A DNA stretch of 64,000 bases from Hephaestia sp. MAHUQ-44 (GCF_023806085.1 NZ_JAMSLX010000013.1:1-64000), one strand, 5' to 3'. Shown: positions 13,142-22,826, counted from the stretch's first letter. The notes: generated from the letters alone by a model not told the origin. Numbers and translations are program-made.

Positions 13142-14623
13142 ATGGCTCGATTGCGCTCCCTGTTGCTGATGGTGCCGGCGGCGAGCCTTGCCGCCTGCGC
13201 GGTCGGCCCGAACTATCGCCCCGCCTCGCCGGGCGCGCTCGGCGTGCCCGATCGCTTCTCGGTCGCCGCCGATGCCCGCGCGCAGGAGGATCTGTCGGCA
13301 TGGTGGACGCGCTTCGACGATCCGCTGCTCACCCGGCTGGTCGAACAGGCACGCGCCGGCAACCTTTCGGTCGCGCAGGCGGTGTCGCGGCTGCGGCAGG
13401 CGCATGAAGGGCTGATCCAGTCACGCGCGCAATGGCTGCCGCAGGTGTCGGGATCGGGCGGCTATTCGCGCTCGTTCGATATCGCCGGTGCCAGCACGGT
13501 GACATTGCCCGACGGCACCGTCACCACGATCTCGCGCACCGCCGGCGACAGTTTTTCGGTCGGCGGCAATGTGTCGTACCAACTCGGGCTGTTCGGCGAG
13601 GTGGGTCGCGGCGTTGCCGCCAGCCGCGCGCAATATGAAGGCGCGGGCTATGATTACGCGACCGTGCTGATTTCGACCGAGGCGGAGATCGCGCGCAATT
13701 ACGTGCTTGCACGGGGTTATCAGGCGCAGCTTGCCAATGCCCGCCAGTCGCTTGCGATCCAGGACGACAATCTCGAGATCACGGGCTTCCGCGTGCAGGC
13801 CGGGCTGGTCTCGTCGCTCGATCAGGAACAGGCGCGCGCCGCCCGCGCGCAGACCGCCGCGTCGGTCCCGTCGATCGAGCAATCCTATAGTCAGGCGGTA
13901 GCGCGGCTCGGCGTGCTGACGGGGCAGGCCCCCGGCGCGCTGCGTGGCGAGATGGAAGCGGTCAAGCCGATCCCGGTGGCCGATGCGGCGGTCGCGATCG
14001 GCATTCCCGCCGATACGCTGCGCCAGCGGCCCGATGTGCGTGCCGCCGAACGCGCGCTCGCCGCGTCGGTCGAACAGATCGGCATCGCCGAGGCGCAACT
14101 CTATCCGGGGCTGTCGATCGGCGGCAGCGTGTCGACCAATGCGACCGCGATCGGCAATCTGTTCGACATCATCAGCGGGCAGATGTTCGCCAACCTCGCG
14201 CAGACGATCTTCGACGGCGGGCGGCGGCGGTCGCAGGTGCGCGCGAACGAGGCCGCGGCAGAGGCCGCGTTCGCCGCGTACAAAGGTACCGTGCTGACCA
14301 GCCTGGAGGATATCGAGAACGCCGTCGTCGCGATGAACACCGCCAGGGAGCGCGCGGCGCAATATGGAATCGCGCTCGATGCCGCCAACAATTCGGCGAT
14401 CCTCGCGCGCGTGCAATATCGCGCCGGGCTGACCGATTTCACCACGCTCAACACCGCCGAAGGCCAGTTGCTGTCGGCCCGTAACGGGCTGACGCAGGCC
14501 AAGGCCGATCAGGCGACCGCGCTCGTCCAGCTCTATCTGGCGCTGGGTGGCGGCTGGGACAGCCAACAGGTGCCCGTCGCCCCCGATACGCCCGCAACCT
14601 TCCAGCCCGCCGAGGAACCGTGA
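13142..14623 (+). CDS. Outer-membrane efflux lipoprotein (NodT/OprM, TolC-like)
   Basis: A 493-residue TolC-family protein. The signal peptide ends in a lipobox (SLAACAVGPNYRPA), giving a lipidated Cys19 and the GPNYxxP start typical of NodT/OprM proteins. Two outer-membrane efflux repeats follow, each helical-hairpin rich (for example QAVSRLRQAHEGLIQSRAQW). It forms the outer-membrane exit duct. It is first in an operon with a MacA-like adaptor and a two-gene MacB-like ABC exporter, with a TGATG overlap to the adaptor gene. Confidence 0.92.
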   Translation: MARLRSLLLMVPAASLAACAVGPNYRPASPGALGVPDRFSVAADARAQEDLSAWWTRFDDPLLTRLVEQARAGNLSVAQAVSRLRQAHEGLIQSRAQWLPQVSGSGGYSRSFDIAGASTVTLPDGTVTTISRTAGDSFSVGGNVSYQLGLFGEVGRGVAASRAQYEGAGYDYATVLISTEAEIARNYVLARGYQAQLANARQSLAIQDDNLEITGFRVQAGLVSSLDQEQARAARAQTAASVPSIEQSYSQAVARLGVLTGQAPGALRGEMEAVKPIPVADAAVAIGIPADTLRQRPDVRAAERALAASVEQIGIAEAQLYPGLSIGGSVSTNATAIGNLFDIISGQMFANLAQTIFDGGRRRSQVRANEAAAEAAFAAYKGTVLTSLEDIENAVVAMNTARERAAQYGIALDAANNSAILARVQYRAGLTDFTTLNTAEGQLLSARNGLTQAKADQATALVQLYLALGGGWDSQQVPVAPDTPATFQPAEEP

Positions 14624-16017
14624 TGGCCGATCAGGCTTTTTCCCCCGCCGATGACATCGAGGATTTCCTTGGCGCCAAGCCGCAGCCGGCGTGGCGGCGG
14701 CGCGTGCTGTGGGCGGTGCTCGGGCTCGGTGCGATCCTGCTGGTGGTGCTCGCCGCGCACTTCCTCAAAAAGAGCGAGGGGCCGTCGTTCGCGACGCAGG
14801 ACGTGACCCGCGGGGCGTTGACGACCAGCGTGTCGGCGACGGGCAAGCTCGCGCCGGTCAATCAGGTCACGGTGGGCTCGCAGCTTTCGGGGCTGGTCAC
14901 GCAGGTACTGGTCGACGTCAACGATCGCGTCACCAAGGGGCAGGCGCTCGCGCAGATCGACCCCGAGCAGATCGACGACCAGATCCGCGCCGGCCGGGCG
15001 CAACTCGCCGCGAGCAATGCCTCGGTGGTGCAGGCGCGCGCGACGCTGGCGCAGGCCAACGCCACGCTCGCGCGCTATCAGGAGGTCAGCCGCCTGTCGG
15101 CCGGCCGCGTGCCCGCCAAAACCGAGATGGATAGCGCGATCGCCGATCGTGACCGCGCTGCGGGCGCGCTCAAGGTCGCCGAGGCCAATGTCACCGCGGC
15201 CGAGGCCAGCCTCGCGCAGAACCAGACCCAGCGGAACCGCGCGATCATCCGGTCGCCGGTGACGGGCGTGGTGCTCGCGCGGCAGGTCGATCCGGGCCAG
15301 ACGGTCGCCGCGTCGTTCAACACCCCGACGCTGTTCGTGATCGCGGAAGATCTGTCCAAGATGAAGCTCGAGGTTTCGGTCGACGAAGCCGATGTCGGCC
15401 AGATCAAGCAAGGCCAGCGCGCGACCTTCACCGTCGATGCTTTTCCGGGCAAGACCTTCCCGGCTGAAATCACGCGCGTCGATCTCGGCTCCAACCTGAC
15501 GGTGCAGGACGCGTCGTCGACGACCAGTTCGACGGCGAGTTCGACCGGGCAGGTGGTGTCCTATGCCGCCGATCTGTCGGTCAGCAACCCGACGCTCGAA
15601 TTGCGCCCCGGGATGACGGCCACTGCCGATATCATCACCTCCGAACAGAAAGACGCATTGCTCGTCCCCAACGCCGCGCTGCGCTTTACCCCGCCGGTTG
15701 CCGCGACGCCTGCCGCGAGCGAGAGCGGCGGCATCACCAGCGCGCTGGTGCCGAACCGGCGCCGCCGTACCGTCGGCAACGGCGCGGGCGAAAGCCCGAC
15801 CAATGCGGGCAAGGCGACCGTCTATGTGAAGGGCGACGACGGCACGCCGCGGCCGGTGCGGATCACGATCGGCAAGAGCAACGGTTCGCTGACGGTGGTG
15901 ACGGGCGGCGATCTCAAGCCCGGCATGGCGGTGATCGTCGGCCAGCTTTCGGGCGAGGAAGGCGTGTCGGGCGGCGGCGCGCGGCGCGGCAATCGCGGCG
16001 CGGCGGGCGGGCGCTGA
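14623..16017 (+). CDS. MacA/HlyD-type periplasmic adaptor
   Basis: A 464-residue membrane-fusion protein. One N-terminal membrane helix (about residues 27-46) follows a short cytoplasmic part. Then come a lipoyl half (LAPVNQVTVGSQLSGLVTQVLV), a coiled-coil hairpin (about residues 120-205), the second lipoyl half and a beta-barrel. An insert rich in Ser/Thr near residue 300 and a Gly/Arg-rich tail are unusual but in frame. ATG at 14623 overlaps the previous stop. It should link the TolC-like duct to the ABC exporter encoded next. Confidence 0.9.
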   Translation: MADQAFSPADDIEDFLGAKPQPAWRRRVLWAVLGLGAILLVVLAAHFLKKSEGPSFATQDVTRGALTTSVSATGKLAPVNQVTVGSQLSGLVTQVLVDVNDRVTKGQALAQIDPEQIDDQIRAGRAQLAASNASVVQARATLAQANATLARYQEVSRLSAGRVPAKTEMDSAIADRDRAAGALKVAEANVTAAEASLAQNQTQRNRAIIRSPVTGVVLARQVDPGQTVAASFNTPTLFVIAEDLSKMKLEVSVDEADVGQIKQGQRATFTVDAFPGKTFPAEITRVDLGSNLTVQDASSTTSSTASSTGQVVSYAADLSVSNPTLELRPGMTATADIITSEQKDALLVPNAALRFTPPVAATPAASESGGITSALVPNRRRRTVGNGAGESPTNAGKATVYVKGDDGTPRPVRITIGKSNGSLTVVTGGDLKPGMAVIVGQLSGEEGVSGGGARRGNRGAAGGR

Positions 16018-16024
16018 TCCGCTG

Positions 16025-16747
16025 ATGGCGACCGAGCCGATCATTCGCCTCAGCGGCGTCACCAAGGTCTACGGCACCGGGCCGACCGCGTTCGAGGCGC
16101 TGAAGGGCGTCGATCTCGATATCGATCAGGGCGATTTCGTCGCGGTGATGGGGCCGTCGGGCTCGGGCAAGTCGACGACGATGAACATCCTCGGCTGCCT
16201 CGACGTGCCCACCGCGGGCGAATTCCTGTTCCGCGGGCATCATATCGAACGGCTCGATCGCGATCAGCGCGCGCTGCTCCGGCGCAAGTACCTCGGTTTC
16301 GTGTTTCAGGGCTTCAACCTGCTGGCGCGTACCAGCGCGCTTGAAAATGTCGAACTGCCCTTGCTCTATCGCGGTGAGGCGCGCGCCGCGCGGCGCGATC
16401 TCGCGATGGCCGCGCTCGACAAGGTGGGGTTGAAGGATTGGTGGGATCATACCCCCGCCGAGCTGTCGGGCGGTCAGCAGCAACGCGTGGCGATCGCGCG
16501 CGCGATCGTCACCCATCCCGATGTGCTGCTCGCCGACGAGCCGACCGGCAATCTCGATTCGGAACGCTCGGTCGAGATCATGGAATTGCTCACCGATCTC
16601 AACCAGTCGAGCGGGATCACCGTGCTGATGGTGACCCATGAGCCCGACATGGCCGCGTTCGCGCGCACGATCGTCAATTTCAAGGACGGGCTGGTCGAAA
16701 GCATCGACACCCGCCACCGGCAGGGCGATCGGGTAAGGATGCACTGA
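16025..16747 (+). CDS. ABC exporter ATPase, MacB/LolD type
   Basis: A 240-residue ATPase with Walker A GPSGSGKST (residues 43-51), signature LSGGQQQR, Walker B VLLADEPTGNLDS and a switch His in VTHEPD. The GNLDSERSVEIM stretch is typical of the MacB/LolD/FtsE subfamily. It couples ATP hydrolysis to the FtsX-like permease encoded immediately downstream; the last base of its stop is the first base of that ATG. In E. coli the two parts are fused in MacB, here they are separate genes. Confidence 0.92.
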   Translation: MATEPIIRLSGVTKVYGTGPTAFEALKGVDLDIDQGDFVAVMGPSGSGKSTTMNILGCLDVPTAGEFLFRGHHIERLDRDQRALLRRKYLGFVFQGFNLLARTSALENVELPLLYRGEARAARRDLAMAALDKVGLKDWWDHTPAELSGGQQQRVAIARAIVTHPDVLLADEPTGNLDSERSVEIMELLTDLNQSSGITVLMVTHEPDMAAFARTIVNFKDGLVESIDTRHRQGDRVRMH

Positions 16748-17955
16748 TGCTCGGCACCACCTTCGTCCTCGCGCTGCGCTCGATCCGCCGCCATCTGCTG
16801 CGCTCGTTCCTGACCATCCTCGGCATCGTCATCGGCGTCGGCGCGGTGGTGACGATGGTGACGCTCGGCAATGCGACCACGGCGGCGGTGCAGAAGCAGA
16901 TCGCGAGCCTGGGCACCAACATCCTGCAGGTCCGGCCCGGTCAGGGGTTCGGTCGCGGCGGCGGCGGCCCGCGCCCGCCCGAGTTCAAGCCCGAAGATGT
17001 CGAGGCGATCGAAAAGCAGGTGACGGGGGTGACCAAGGTCGCCCCGCAGGCGCAGACCAGCGTCACCGCGATCTACAACGGCAACAATTGGTCGACGACG
17101 ATCAACGGCACCACCGATGCCTATTTCGATGTCCAGCCGTGGCCGCTTGAGGAAGGGCGCCGCTTCACCCGGGCCGAAGAGGAAGCCGGCAAGGCGGTGT
17201 GCATCATCGGCGGCACGGTCGCGACCAATCTGTTCAAGGGTGCCGATCCGGTCGGCACGCGGATTCGCGTCGGCGATGTATCGTGCGACGTGATCGGGCT
17301 GCTCACCATCAAGGGGCAGGCGGGTTTCGGCGGCGATCAGGACGATGTCGTCATCATGCCGATCAAATCGGTCCAGCGCCGCTTCACCGGCAATCGCGAT
17401 ATCCGGCTGATGCTGGTCGGCACCGATCAGGCCTATGAGACCGCGCAGGTCCAGGCGTCGCTCACCAGCCTGCTGCGCGAACGCCGCAATCTGCAACCCG
17501 GGCAGGACGACAATTTCAACATCTTCGACACCAAACAGATATCAGACACGCTAACCGGCACGACGACCCTCCTCACCGGCATCGTCACCGCGGTGGCGGC
17601 GATCAGCCTTGTCGTCGGCGGGATCGGAATCATGAACATCATGCTGGTGTCGGTTACCGAGCGCACCCGCGAGATCGGCATCCGGCTCGCGATCGGTGCG
17701 GTCGCGCGCGAAGTGTTGATGCAATTCCTCGTCGAGGCGATCGTGCTGTCATGCCTTGGCGGACTCGTCGGGCTGGTGATCGCGCAGGCCGCGATCGCGG
17801 CGCTGGCGCCGGTGATGAAGGTCGATTGGGTCTTCTATCCGGGGATCAACCTGATCGCCTTTGCGATTTCCGCGGTGATCGGGGTGGTGTTCGGCTATTT
17901 CCCCGCCCGCCGCGCCGCCGCGCTCAACCCGATCGACGCGTTGCGGCACGAATAG
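16747..17955 (+). CDS. ABC exporter permease, MacB-type (FtsX fold)
   Basis: A 402-residue permease. One N-terminal membrane helix (LLRSFLTILGIVIGVGAVVTM) is followed by a large periplasmic domain (about residues 45-270) and three C-terminal helices, with ERTREIGIRLAIGA before the third. This is the MacB/FtsX layout. Together with the adaptor and outer-membrane duct it forms a tripartite exporter. The substrate (macrolide, peptide, lipoprotein or siderophore) cannot be inferred from sequence. It ends the operon. Confidence 0.92.
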   Translation: MLGTTFVLALRSIRRHLLRSFLTILGIVIGVGAVVTMVTLGNATTAAVQKQIASLGTNILQVRPGQGFGRGGGGPRPPEFKPEDVEAIEKQVTGVTKVAPQAQTSVTAIYNGNNWSTTINGTTDAYFDVQPWPLEEGRRFTRAEEEAGKAVCIIGGTVATNLFKGADPVGTRIRVGDVSCDVIGLLTIKGQAGFGGDQDDVVIMPIKSVQRRFTGNRDIRLMLVGTDQAYETAQVQASLTSLLRERRNLQPGQDDNFNIFDTKQISDTLTGTTTLLTGIVTAVAAISLVVGGIGIMNIMLVSVTERTREIGIRLAIGAVAREVLMQFLVEAIVLSCLGGLVGLVIAQAAIAALAPVMKVDWVFYPGINLIAFAISAVIGVVFGYFPARRAAALNPIDALRHE

Positions 17956-17986
17956 GAGAGCGGGCCGGCGCCGCTTCGACAAAGGT
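17956..17986. repeat. Half of a GAGCGGGCCGG-type palindrome
   Basis: GAGCGGGCCGGCGCCGCTTC lies between convergent genes and matches one end of the complete palindromes at 49122-49202 and 58649-58735. Only a single arm remains. Confidence 0.55.
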
Positions 17987-17990
17987 AGCC

Positions 17991-18566
17991 TCACACCATC
18001 GCGCGCAGCGTCGCCAGATCTTCGGGCGTGTCGACGTCGAACAATTCGTTGGCGGCGGCAATGACGTGGTGCGCTTTGAGGATCATCTCGCGCGCGCCGC
18101 GATCGCCGGTGAGGCTCATCAGCCAGTCGAAGCGGTTTTTGCCGAACAGCGCCGGCGGACGTGGGCGCACGCCGTCGCTCGAGGCGAGGATCGTATCGAG
18201 GCCATCGGCATAATCGAGCAGGCGATAGATGTGCGTCGCGGTGACGCGCGGCATATCGGCAAGCGCGATCAGCACGGCTTCGGCATCGCGCGCGCGGGCC
18301 GCCGCGACCCCGAGCTTGATCGAACGCGACAGCCCTTCGGTCGGGGCCTCGTTTTCGATCACTTCATAGCCGCGCGCGGCGAAATCGAGCCGCGTGCCCG
18401 ACACGATCGCGACGCGTTTGCGGAACGGCACGCCCTCCAGCGCGGTGACGACATGGAAAGCGAGCGGATGGCCCAGATATTCCTGTTCAAGCTTGTCGGC
18501 ATCGCCGAACCGTTGCGACCGGCCGGCGGCAAGCATCAGCAGCACGGTATTCTGGGCCATGATCAT
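17991..18566 (-). CDS. MocA/MobA-like nucleotidyltransferase
   Basis: A 191-residue NTP-transferase fold. The nucleotide loop is LLAAGRSQRFGDADKL (about residues 10-25), and a metal-binding ADMP (residue ~105) and a late DVDTPEDL are characteristic of MocA/MobA proteins. The family transfers CMP or GMP to molybdopterin. The fit is nearer to MocA cytidylyltransferases, but other nucleotidyl transfers occur in the family. The first ATG (18566) has GGAAGG seven bases upstream. It is convergent with the exporter operon, and no molybdenum enzyme gene is nearby. Confidence 0.8.
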   Translation of the reverse strand: MIMAQNTVLLMLAAGRSQRFGDADKLEQEYLGHPLAFHVVTALEGVPFRKRVAIVSGTRLDFAARGYEVIENEAPTEGLSRSIKLGVAAARARDAEAVLIALADMPRVTATHIYRLLDYADGLDTILASSDGVRPRPPALFGKNRFDWLMSLTGDRGAREMILKAHHVIAAANELFDVDTPEDLATLRAMV

Positions 18567-18600
18567 GCGCTAACCTTCCTCCAGGGGATGATTGCCAACC

Positions 18601-19701
18601 ATGCGTCACCTATCGACATTTCTGGCCGCGGTCATGGTGCCATGGCTGGTATCGGGCTGCGCGACGGGGCAGACTGACGCGATGACCACGCCCCGGCCGT
18701 CGCTCGATCCGCCTATCGTCATCGCGCACCGCGGCGCGAGCGGGCTCCGGCCCGAACATACGCTTGCGGCCTATGAACTGGCGATCGCGCAGGGTGCCGA
18801 CGTGATCGAGCCCGATCTGGTGCCGACCAAGGACGACGTGCTCGTCGCGCGGCACGAGAATGACATTTCGGACACTACCGACGTTGTCGATCACCCCGAA
18901 TTCGCGGGCCGCCGGACCACCAAGACGATCGACGGCAAGCGGATCACCGGCTGGTTCACCGAGGATTTCACGCTCGCCGAGCTCAAGACGCTGCGCGCCA
19001 GGGAACGCGTGCCGCTGCTCCGGCCTGACAACACCGCCTATAATGGCCGGTTCGAGGTGCCGACGCTGGGCGAGATCATCGCGCTTGCCAAGCGCGAGAG
19101 CATCGCGCGTGGGCGCAGAATCGCGATCTACCCCGAAACCAAACACTCGAGCTATTTCGCCGCAATCGGCCACCCGATCGAGGAACGGCTGGTCGCCGAA
19201 CTGAAGCAGGCGGGGTGGGATTCGGCCGAGGCGCCGGTGTTCATCCAGTCGTTCGAGGTCGATAATCTGAAGGCGCTCCACGCGCTAACGGCGGTCCGGC
19301 TGATCCAGTTGCTCGACAAGGAGGGCGGTCCTGCCGATGGCGCGGTCGCGCGCTATGCCGCGATGACGACCCCCGCGGGGCTCAGGGCGGTCGCCGCTTA
19401 TGCCTGGGGGATTGGCCCCAACAAGGCGATGGTGGTGGATAGGGGGACGCCGACCGATCTCGTTCGAGATGCCCATGCGGCGGGACTGCGTGTCCATCCC
19501 TGGACCTTCCGCGCGGAGAATTATTTCCTGCCCTCAGCGTATCGCAAGGGGATCAATCCACGCGGCCACGGCGATGTCGCGGCCGAGATTCGCGACCAGT
19601 TGCACGCCGGAATCGATGGATTTTTCACCGATTTTCCGGCGATCGGTGTACAGGAACGCGATGCAGCCCGCGCCGCTGCGCCCGCAAGGAGTGCCGAGTG
19701 A
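18601..19701 (+). CDS. glpQ: Glycerophosphodiester phosphodiesterase, lipoprotein
   Basis: About 366 residues. The signal peptide has a lipobox (WLVSGCATG), so it is probably a periplasmic lipid-anchored enzyme. The GDPD core shows IVIAHRGASGLRPEHT (catalytic His and Arg, Glu ligand), then IEPDLVPTKDDVLVARHE with the metal-binding Glu/Asp and second catalytic His. It hydrolyses glycerophosphodiesters to glycerol 3-phosphate. A TTG at 18592 is an alternative start, closer to the GGGGA ribosome site. The stop overlaps the next ATG. Confidence 0.9.
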   Translation: MRHLSTFLAAVMVPWLVSGCATGQTDAMTTPRPSLDPPIVIAHRGASGLRPEHTLAAYELAIAQGADVIEPDLVPTKDDVLVARHENDISDTTDVVDHPEFAGRRTTKTIDGKRITGWFTEDFTLAELKTLRARERVPLLRPDNTAYNGRFEVPTLGEIIALAKRESIARGRRIAIYPETKHSSYFAAIGHPIEERLVAELKQAGWDSAEAPVFIQSFEVDNLKALHALTAVRLIQLLDKEGGPADGAVARYAAMTTPAGLRAVAAYAWGIGPNKAMVVDRGTPTDLVRDAHAAGLRVHPWTFRAENYFLPSAYRKGINPRGHGDVAAEIRDQLHAGIDGFFTDFPAIGVQERDAARAAAPARSAE

Positions 19702-19988
19702 TGCGGAAGATCCTGATCGTGCCGATCGCGCTGTTGCCGCTTTTCGCGGGCGGCTGCCTCGTCAAGACCGCCGCCAATGTCGTGACCGCGCCGGTGCGCG
19801 CAGGCAGCCAGGTGGTCGACTGGACGACGACGAGCCAGGACGAGGCCGACCGCAATTACGGCCGTGAGATGCGCAAGCAGGAGGCCAAGGAAGGCCGCGC
19901 GCGCAAGCAGCGCGAGAAGCAATGCCGCAAACGCCCCGAGACGTGTCAGGGCCCGTATGACGGCTATCGCGCCGGGTCTGGCGATTAG
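19701..19988 (+). CDS. Small predicted lipoprotein
   Basis: 95 residues: a signal peptide ending in LFAGGCLVK (lipobox, Cys near 19), then a hydrophilic highly charged region rich in Arg, Lys, Glu and Gln with a probable coiled-coil. Late Cys residues (KQCRKRPETCQG) could form a disulfide. No known domain. It overlaps the stop of the phosphodiesterase (TGATG) with AAGGAG nine bases before the ATG, so it is translationally coupled to it. It is convergent with the dehydrogenase gene, whose last codons overlap its end. Confidence 0.75.
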   Translation: MRKILIVPIALLPLFAGGCLVKTAANVVTAPVRAGSQVVDWTTTSQDEADRNYGREMRKQEAKEGRARKQREKQCRKRPETCQGPYDGYRAGSGD

Positions 19989-21331
19989 CGCGCCGCTGGC
20001 GCGCCCCCGGCCTTGCTGACCCGCCAGATCGCGTTGCCGACGTCGTCGGCGACCAGCAGGCCGCTGTCGCCCTCGATCACGCCGACCGGACGGCCATAAG
20101 CCTTGCTTTCGTCGGGGCTGAGGAAACCGGTGAGCACGTCGACCGGCTTGGCGTCCTTGGTCGGGAAGCCGTTATCGTCGAACGGGATGAAGATCAGCTT
20201 GTAGCCCGATTTGGGCTTGCGGTTCCACGAACCGTGCTGGCCGATGAACACCCCGCGCGCGAAATGATCGCCGAGCAGCGGCGCGCGAGCGAAGGCCAGC
20301 CCGAGGGCAGCGGTGTGGGCGCCCAGCGCGTAATCGGGGCGCTTCGAATATTCCTGCATCGCGGGATTTTGCGGCTCGACGCGGTTGTCGGGATAGCCGC
20401 CCCAATAGAACCACGGCCAGCCGAAGAAATCACCCGGCGACACCGTCGTCAGATAATCGGGCGGCAGATCCGAGCCCATCATGTCGCGTTCGTTGACGAC
20501 CGCCCACATCTGCCCCGTGGCGGGATCGAAATCGACCCCGTTGGGGTTGCGCAATCCGGTCGCGTAGAGGCGCCAGTCTTTGCTCTCGGGATTGACCTCG
20601 ATGATCGCGGCGCGGTTCTGTTCGGCGTCGAGGCCGTTCTCGGCGATATTGCTCGACGATCCGACCGTCACATAGAGGTGCTTGCCGTCGGGCGCGGCGA
20701 CGACGTTGCGCGCCCAATGGTTGCCGCCGCCGGGCAGCGCCATGATCTTTTCGGGCTTGGCGGTAATGCGCGTCTGCCCTGCCTGATAGGGGAAGCGCAG
20801 CAAGGCGTCGGTATTGGCGACGTACAGGCTGTCGCCGACCAGCGTCATGCCGAACGGTGAGTTGAGGCCGGAGAGAAATACCGATCGTGCCTCGGCGACG
20901 CCATCGCCATCAGCATCGCGCAGCAACGTGATCCGGTTGGCCGACGGTACGCCCGCGCCGGCCTTGCCCATCAGATATTTCATCACCGTACCGGCGACCC
21001 CGCCGCCCTTACGTGGGGGCGAATTGGTTTCGGCGACCAGCACGTCGCCATTGGGCAGCCGATAGAGCCAGCGCGGATGATCGAGCCCGGTGGCGAAGGC
21101 GTTGACCGCGAGCCCCGGTGCGGCCGCCGGGGTTTTCCCGTCCTGCCAGCCGATCGCGGTGGCGACGTTCGCGGTCGGAACCCACTGATCGCGCGGCGCG
21201 GTGATGTCGGGCCGCGCGCCCATGACGGCGGCCTCGGTCACGCGCGCGACATCGGGGCGGCTGATCCAGAACCAGAAGCCTGCGGCCACGACCACGATCA
21301 GCGCGAGGACGATCAGGATATGTTTGCGCAT
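19985..21331 (-). CDS. Sorbosone/glucose dehydrogenase-like beta-propeller protein (PQQ type)
   Basis: A 448-residue protein with an N-terminal membrane anchor or uncleaved signal (about residues 4-26), then a six-bladed propeller of the soluble glucose/L-sorbosone dehydrogenase family. Seen motifs are LPNGDVLVAE, NHWARNVVAAPDGKHLYVTVGSS, ATGLRNPNGVDFDPATG and FIGQHGSWNRKP, matching the YliI/sorbosone group. Probably a periplasmic PQQ-dependent sugar dehydrogenase; the substrate is unknown. It follows corC by one base, so it is likely the tail of the phoH-ybeY-corC transcript. Confidence 0.85.
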   Translation of the reverse strand: MRKHILIVLALIVVVAAGFWFWISRPDVARVTEAAVMGARPDITAPRDQWVPTANVATAIGWQDGKTPAAAPGLAVNAFATGLDHPRWLYRLPNGDVLVAETNSPPRKGGGVAGTVMKYLMGKAGAGVPSANRITLLRDADGDGVAEARSVFLSGLNSPFGMTLVGDSLYVANTDALLRFPYQAGQTRITAKPEKIMALPGGGNHWARNVVAAPDGKHLYVTVGSSSNIAENGLDAEQNRAAIIEVNPESKDWRLYATGLRNPNGVDFDPATGQMWAVVNERDMMGSDLPPDYLTTVSPGDFFGWPWFYWGGYPDNRVEPQNPAMQEYSKRPDYALGAHTAALGLAFARAPLLGDHFARGVFIGQHGSWNRKPKSGYKLIFIPFDDNGFPTKDAKPVDVLTGFLSPDESKAYGRPVGVIEGDSGLLVADDVGNAIWRVSKAGGAPAAR

Positions 21332-21332
21332 G

Positions 21333-22235
21333 TTACGCCTCTTCCTCTTCCGCCTGTCGTATCGGCGGGTGCAGTCTCAGCCGCGTCACACGGCGCGGAT
21401 CGGCTTCGATGATTTCGAGCATCCAGCCCGATTCGTGCGCGAGGCATTCGCCCGCCTGCGGCACATGGCCGGCAAGTGTTGCCGCCAACCCGCCGATCGT
21501 CTCGATATCGTCCTCGGTCTCGGCGAGGCGCGGATCGATCGTCGCGCCCACATCTTCCAGTTCGGCGCGCGCATCGGCTTCCCAGCCCCCGCCCTCGATC
21601 GGGATCATCAGCGCGGTCGGCGCCGCGTCATGTTCGTCCTCGATGTCGCCGACGATCTCTTCAACCAGATCCTCGATCGTCACCAGCCCTTCGGTACCCG
21701 AATATTCGTCGAGCACGACCGCGAGGTGGACACGGCGTTGGCGCATGTCGGCGAGCAGATCGAGCACACCGCGCGACTGCGGGACATAGACCGGCTCGCG
21801 GATCAGTGCGGCAATCGTCGGCGGAGGCGGCGCCCCGTTGGCGAGGATGTCGAACACGTCCTTGATGTGGACCATGCCGATGATAGTATCGAGCGCGTCG
21901 CGATAGACCGGCAGCCGGCTATGACCGGCGCGCGCGAAGGTTTTGACCAGATCGTCGAAGGCGATGTCTTCTTCGACCGCGATGATGTCGGCGCGCGGCA
22001 CCCCGACATCGCCGGCGTCGCGTTGCCCGAAGTGCAGCAGATTGCGCACCATCTGGCGTTCGAGCGGCGTCAGATCGCCCTTGGCGTCAGGGCCGGGCTC
22101 GTCCTCATGCTCGTCGATCACTTCCTCGATCCGGGCCCGGAGCGTCGCGTCGGCCTCGTCGCCGAACAGGAGCGCGCGCAGGCCTCGCCATATCCCGCCG
22201 CTATCGGCGGGCGTCATACTCGAATCGTCGGGCAT
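21333..22235 (-). CDS. corC: CorC-like CBS-domain protein (hemolysin C family)
   Basis: 300 residues: two CBS motifs (about residues 70-195) then the CorC_HlyC domain with WMLEI near the C terminus. No membrane helices are present, so it is the soluble CorC form rather than the YfjD/TlyC membrane form. The family has been tied to Mg/Co efflux accessory function. The genomic string phoH-ybeY-corC is widely conserved in Proteobacteria; here lnt, the usual next gene, is replaced by a dehydrogenase gene. Confidence 0.9.
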   Translation of the reverse strand: MPDDSSMTPADSGGIWRGLRALLFGDEADATLRARIEEVIDEHEDEPGPDAKGDLTPLERQMVRNLLHFGQRDAGDVGVPRADIIAVEEDIAFDDLVKTFARAGHSRLPVYRDALDTIIGMVHIKDVFDILANGAPPPPTIAALIREPVYVPQSRGVLDLLADMRQRRVHLAVVLDEYSGTEGLVTIEDLVEEIVGDIEDEHDAAPTALMIPIEGGGWEADARAELEDVGATIDPRLAETEDDIETIGGLAATLAGHVPQAGECLAHESGWMLEIIEADPRRVTRLRLHPPIRQAEEEEA

Positions 22236-22316
22236 GGGTCGTCGTCATTTCCTTGTGTTGCACCCGCCATATAGGGCCGCGGCGGCGCTTTCGTTAAGAG
22301 GGTTTGGCGCCTGGCC

Positions 22317-22826
22317 TTAACCCTCGCGGACGAGATAGGGGTCGGCGAGGCCGAGATCGGCCATCGCCTGGCGTTCGATCTCCTCCATATCCTCCGCTTC
22401 CGCGTCGTCGATATGGTCGTAGCCCAGCAGGTGCAGCGTGCCGTGAACGATCAGATGGGTCGCGTGATCGGCGGTCGAAAGACCCTTCTCCGCGGCCTCG
22501 CGCGAGCACACCCCGAAAGCGAGCACGATGTCGCCGAGCAGCACCTCGCCATCGTCCGAATTCTCGCTGATCGCCTCGATCAGATCGGGCTGGACCATCG
22601 GAAAGGAGAGGACGTTGGTCGGCTTGTCCTTGCCGCGATAGGCACGGTTGAGCTCGCGGACTTCCTCGTCCGAGGTCAGCCGCACCGAAATCTCGATATG
22701 CGCTGGGGTGTCGACCAGCGGGCCGTCGGGGGTGCGCCGCACCGCCGCGATCGCCGCGCGGGTGGCCAGCGCGGTCCAGTCGGTGTCGGGCCAGGGGGCC
22801 TCGCGCGACAGTTCGATCGCGATCAC
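22317..22826 (-). CDS. ybeY: rRNA maturation endoribonuclease YbeY
   Basis: 169 residues. The metal site HGTLHLLGYDH (H-x3-H-x5-H pattern) is intact, as is the upstream RGKDKPTNVLSFP signature. YbeY acts in 16S rRNA 3'-end processing and ribosome quality control. It starts at GTG overlapping the phoH stop (GTGA), so the two are translationally coupled. Confidence 0.95.
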   Translation of the reverse strand: MIAIELSREAPWPDTDWTALATRAAIAAVRRTPDGPLVDTPAHIEISVRLTSDEEVRELNRAYRGKDKPTNVLSFPMVQPDLIEAISENSDDGEVLLGDIVLAFGVCSREAAEKGLSTADHATHLIVHGTLHLLGYDHIDDAEAEDMEEIERQAMADLGLADPYLVREG